Source: Parus major (taxonomy: Eukaryota; Chordata; Aves; Passeriformes; Paridae). Taken from it: a DNA stretch of 64,000 nt. The notes below the pieces were generated by a model. It saw only the letters and a list, made by a program, of their open reading frames with translations. It was not told where the DNA came from and did no database searches. The stretch lies in assembly GCF_001522545.3 (NCBI RefSeq), contig NC_031773.1, positions 42,019,494 through 42,083,493 of the forward strand. Reading direction: 5' to 3'. Of this stretch, positions 61,994 to 64,000 are shown piece after piece (position 1 is the first letter of the stretch; every line of letters starts with the position of its first letter). Made by a program: the position numbers and the translations under genes.

Positions 61994-62019
61994 GCCAGTT
62001 CACCACTAGGTGAACTGGC
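61994..62019. repeat. Perfect inverted repeat, 11-bp arms
   Basis: GCCAGTTCACC (61994-62004) and GGTGAACTGGC (62009-62019) are exact inverted copies around ACTA. The arms contain AGTTCA / TGAACT, which are nuclear-receptor-type half-site words in head-to-head arrangement. This is the longest perfect short-loop inverted repeat found by eye in the window. Confidence 0.92.
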
Positions 62020-64000
62020 CATTCAAGATCTGGGGCTGTGTTACAGGCCACAGAAGCAATAGGTGGGACTAGGTTCAGGCCAAAGGAAAACAGGAGTCTT
62101 CTCAGGGTGTCAACCTTCCTTCTTTTGCTCCTCCAGCCAGAAGACTGCTCTAGAAACTCTCACTGGCACTCTCCAGCCTGCTCCTCCCGAGGGACACATG
62201 GAAGCAGTGTCCACTTACACCAGATATTTCCTTTTCCTCCCTGGACACATCCCAAACCCAGACTACTGGAAACACTTTCTAGATATTTTCAGGTCTCTTA
62301 CTTGGCTGTAACTTCCCTAGACCAGCTCCTTTAACTTCTGCTGGTTTTCCCAGTTCTTGCTTCACTGTCTGTCCTCTTAAGGCAGAGCTGATCACCCCAG
62401 ATACAGGAAGAAGGAGAGAGCAAAATTCATTCTAATCTGCTGAGAAAATTCAGGAAAGCCTTGGCTAGACTGACCCCAGGTGATATGGTCTGTAAATGCA
62501 ACCTGGACATTTTCTACCCCAACAGACACTTGCATTCTGTAAACAGGAGTGCACATTAAATTCTGAATGTGGTTATTTAAACTTACACCTATGATACACA
62601 TACAAACTGAATTAATTTTATTATCATGTTCTTAAGATTTCTCATAAGAAACAGAGATGCTTCAGCATATATTTCCCACTTCAAGATGCCATGAGTGCTG
62701 GCAGCACAGAAGAAGCAGGAAGTGGGTTATGACCATATTCATTAAGGTGTGTGGGCCAGAGCAGGTGACTGCAGAGATGGATGGAGGAAGACATGTCTTA
62801 TTTAAAGGAATGCATTGAAAATAATTATATAGGTTCATGGAACTTCCAAGAAACCAATTTAATCCTCTTCTATATTATTTTAATGAAAAATATAGCAATG
62901 GAAAGATTTAAGACATTCTTCAGTCCCTTTGTCTAATTTTTTCTTACAGTTTAATATTTAGTAACTTGTCCTGTTTCATTATACATCTTCTTGCATCTTA
63001 AGCAATGAAGTTGGTACCACTTCCCTTAGAGAAACATTCCATAACTTGCAATTTCACACTTGTCAGGAAATTTTCTCACACCAGCTTGCATGCTTCCTGT
63101 ACTAATTCTCTCCAGTTCTGCTAACAGTATCCTCATCTACCACTTCCAGCAAGAGCAGCAATGACTTGTTGTTACTACTCTTGTACTACTCCAGTAGCTA
63201 TGGGATGCCCCCAGTTCCTGTGCAATTTAGCAAAGATTCCTGCCCCAAAGTAATAAAACACATGAATTAACATTTTGGTGATCTCATGAGAATTCATTAC
63301 ACATTAAACATTTCCTCTCTTTTTCAGGGGCACATAGATGCAGCCAATGTTTGTATTTTGAAATGCAGAAGAATTGTACCTTTTGGGTTTGACTAGAACC
63401 AGTCACATCAGCCTAAAACTTTGTGTAAAGTGTGAAAACTTAACTGAGAAAAACAGTTTACCAAAACATAACATGCTTGTTGTGAGAATACTGTAAATGG
63501 TAAGGGCAACAATGGCAGCTGAACTTTGGTGAATACAGCATCATCCATGAAAGGTGAGGTATTTCAAATGGTGAAAACTGAGCAGTACAATCCCATGGGG
63601 TTTAATGTGTTTCAGTTCTGAATTTTGAAAAATGAAAATGTTGAATTTTCTTTAGAGCTAATGTTATAGAAAAATTGTCACATGTAATTGGAACATTCTC
63701 GTTTGCTAAAGCCATAACCTTTTGTCCTGTTATAATATCTTTTCCTTTTCTTGCTGTAATGTTATGATTTATAATGCTATGTACTGGTTTTAAAGTGTTC
63801 TTTTACTTTCAAGACAAAAATCTAAATTACACCATTTTTCAGTCTGTTTTGTATAAGTATGGGCATGTCTCAATCCAAGATTTTTCTGTCATTTTAACAG
63901 CATTTCCCTACAGGAGAATACTCTATTGGAAAATTTTCAACTATCATTTTTTAAGTCATAAGCCATTCTCCTTAAGAAATTAAAATTTCAAAATTAACAA

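Larger units (their letters stand above)
58207..64000. other. Unique non-coding sequence, no gene recognised
   Basis: AT-rich and stop-dense, with open frames under 115 codons and without recognised domains. No CR1, LTR or microsatellite of note. Two perfect inverted repeats at 60633 and 61994 are listed separately. Confidence 0.6.

Noticed and set aside
1..64000. tRNA, rRNA, CRISPR or prokaryotic operon structure
   Set aside because: No tRNA B-box (GGTTCGA-type) in suitable context, no spaced identical repeats, and no consecutive same-strand ORFs with ribosome-binding sites.

Overview
The window looks like non-coding vertebrate DNA, most likely from a bird. It is AT-rich (roughly 39-40% GC by eye), repeat-poor, and contains no complete protein-coding gene, tRNA, rRNA, CRISPR array or prokaryotic-type operon that I can recognise. 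The best evidence for origin is three fragments of CR1-type non-LTR retrotransposons whose 3' ends carry the sauropsid signature (GTTGGACTAGATGATC, then a tail built on TTCTGTGATTCTA-like words). No SINE, no recognisable LTR pair and no DNA transposon was seen. That combination of CR1 with almost nothing else fits an avian gene desert or the inside of a very long intron better than a turtle, lizard or mammal.

Layout. 1-8962: unique sequence with a poly-A tract at 3.8 kb and a locally GC- and CpG-richer block at 7.25-8.07 kb. 8963-9341: a purine-rich simple repeat running into a 350-base assembly gap. 9342-19.9 kb: unique AT-rich sequence with minor repeats. 19.9-20.03 kb: short plus-strand CR1 tail. 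20.04-28.29 kb: unique sequence with TTTCC, TA/GA and short tandem repeats. 28.29-28.74 kb: minus-strand CR1 fragment with an open remnant of the end of its ORF2. 28.74-45.15 kb: unique sequence with an AT-rich block at 35.3 kb, a TTTTG repeat at 42.5 kb and a tight cluster of good splice-signal matches at 37.05-37.26 kb. 45.15-46.30 kb: an older, heavily decayed plus-strand CR1 fragment of about 1.1 kb. 46.3-57.4 kb: unique sequence with TACA and GT microsatellites. 57.42-58.21 kb: the longest open frame in the window, overlapped on the opposite strand by a segment with codon-like phasing. 58.2-64 kb: unique sequence with two clean inverted repeats.

Most apparent open frames start at TTG, CTG or GTG, or lie in pyrimidine-rich or low-complexity DNA, and are not credible vertebrate genes. 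The segment most worth checking is the minus strand at 57.56-57.82 kb, where first-position GC, base phasing and amino-acid composition all resemble an exon or a decayed gene or retroelement reading frame. I do not recognise the product. Second are the splice-signal cluster at 37.06-37.26 kb and a few perfect inverted repeats with arms of 10-11 bp or a compound stem (19.45, 40.85, 61.99 kb). All hand counts given here are approximate.
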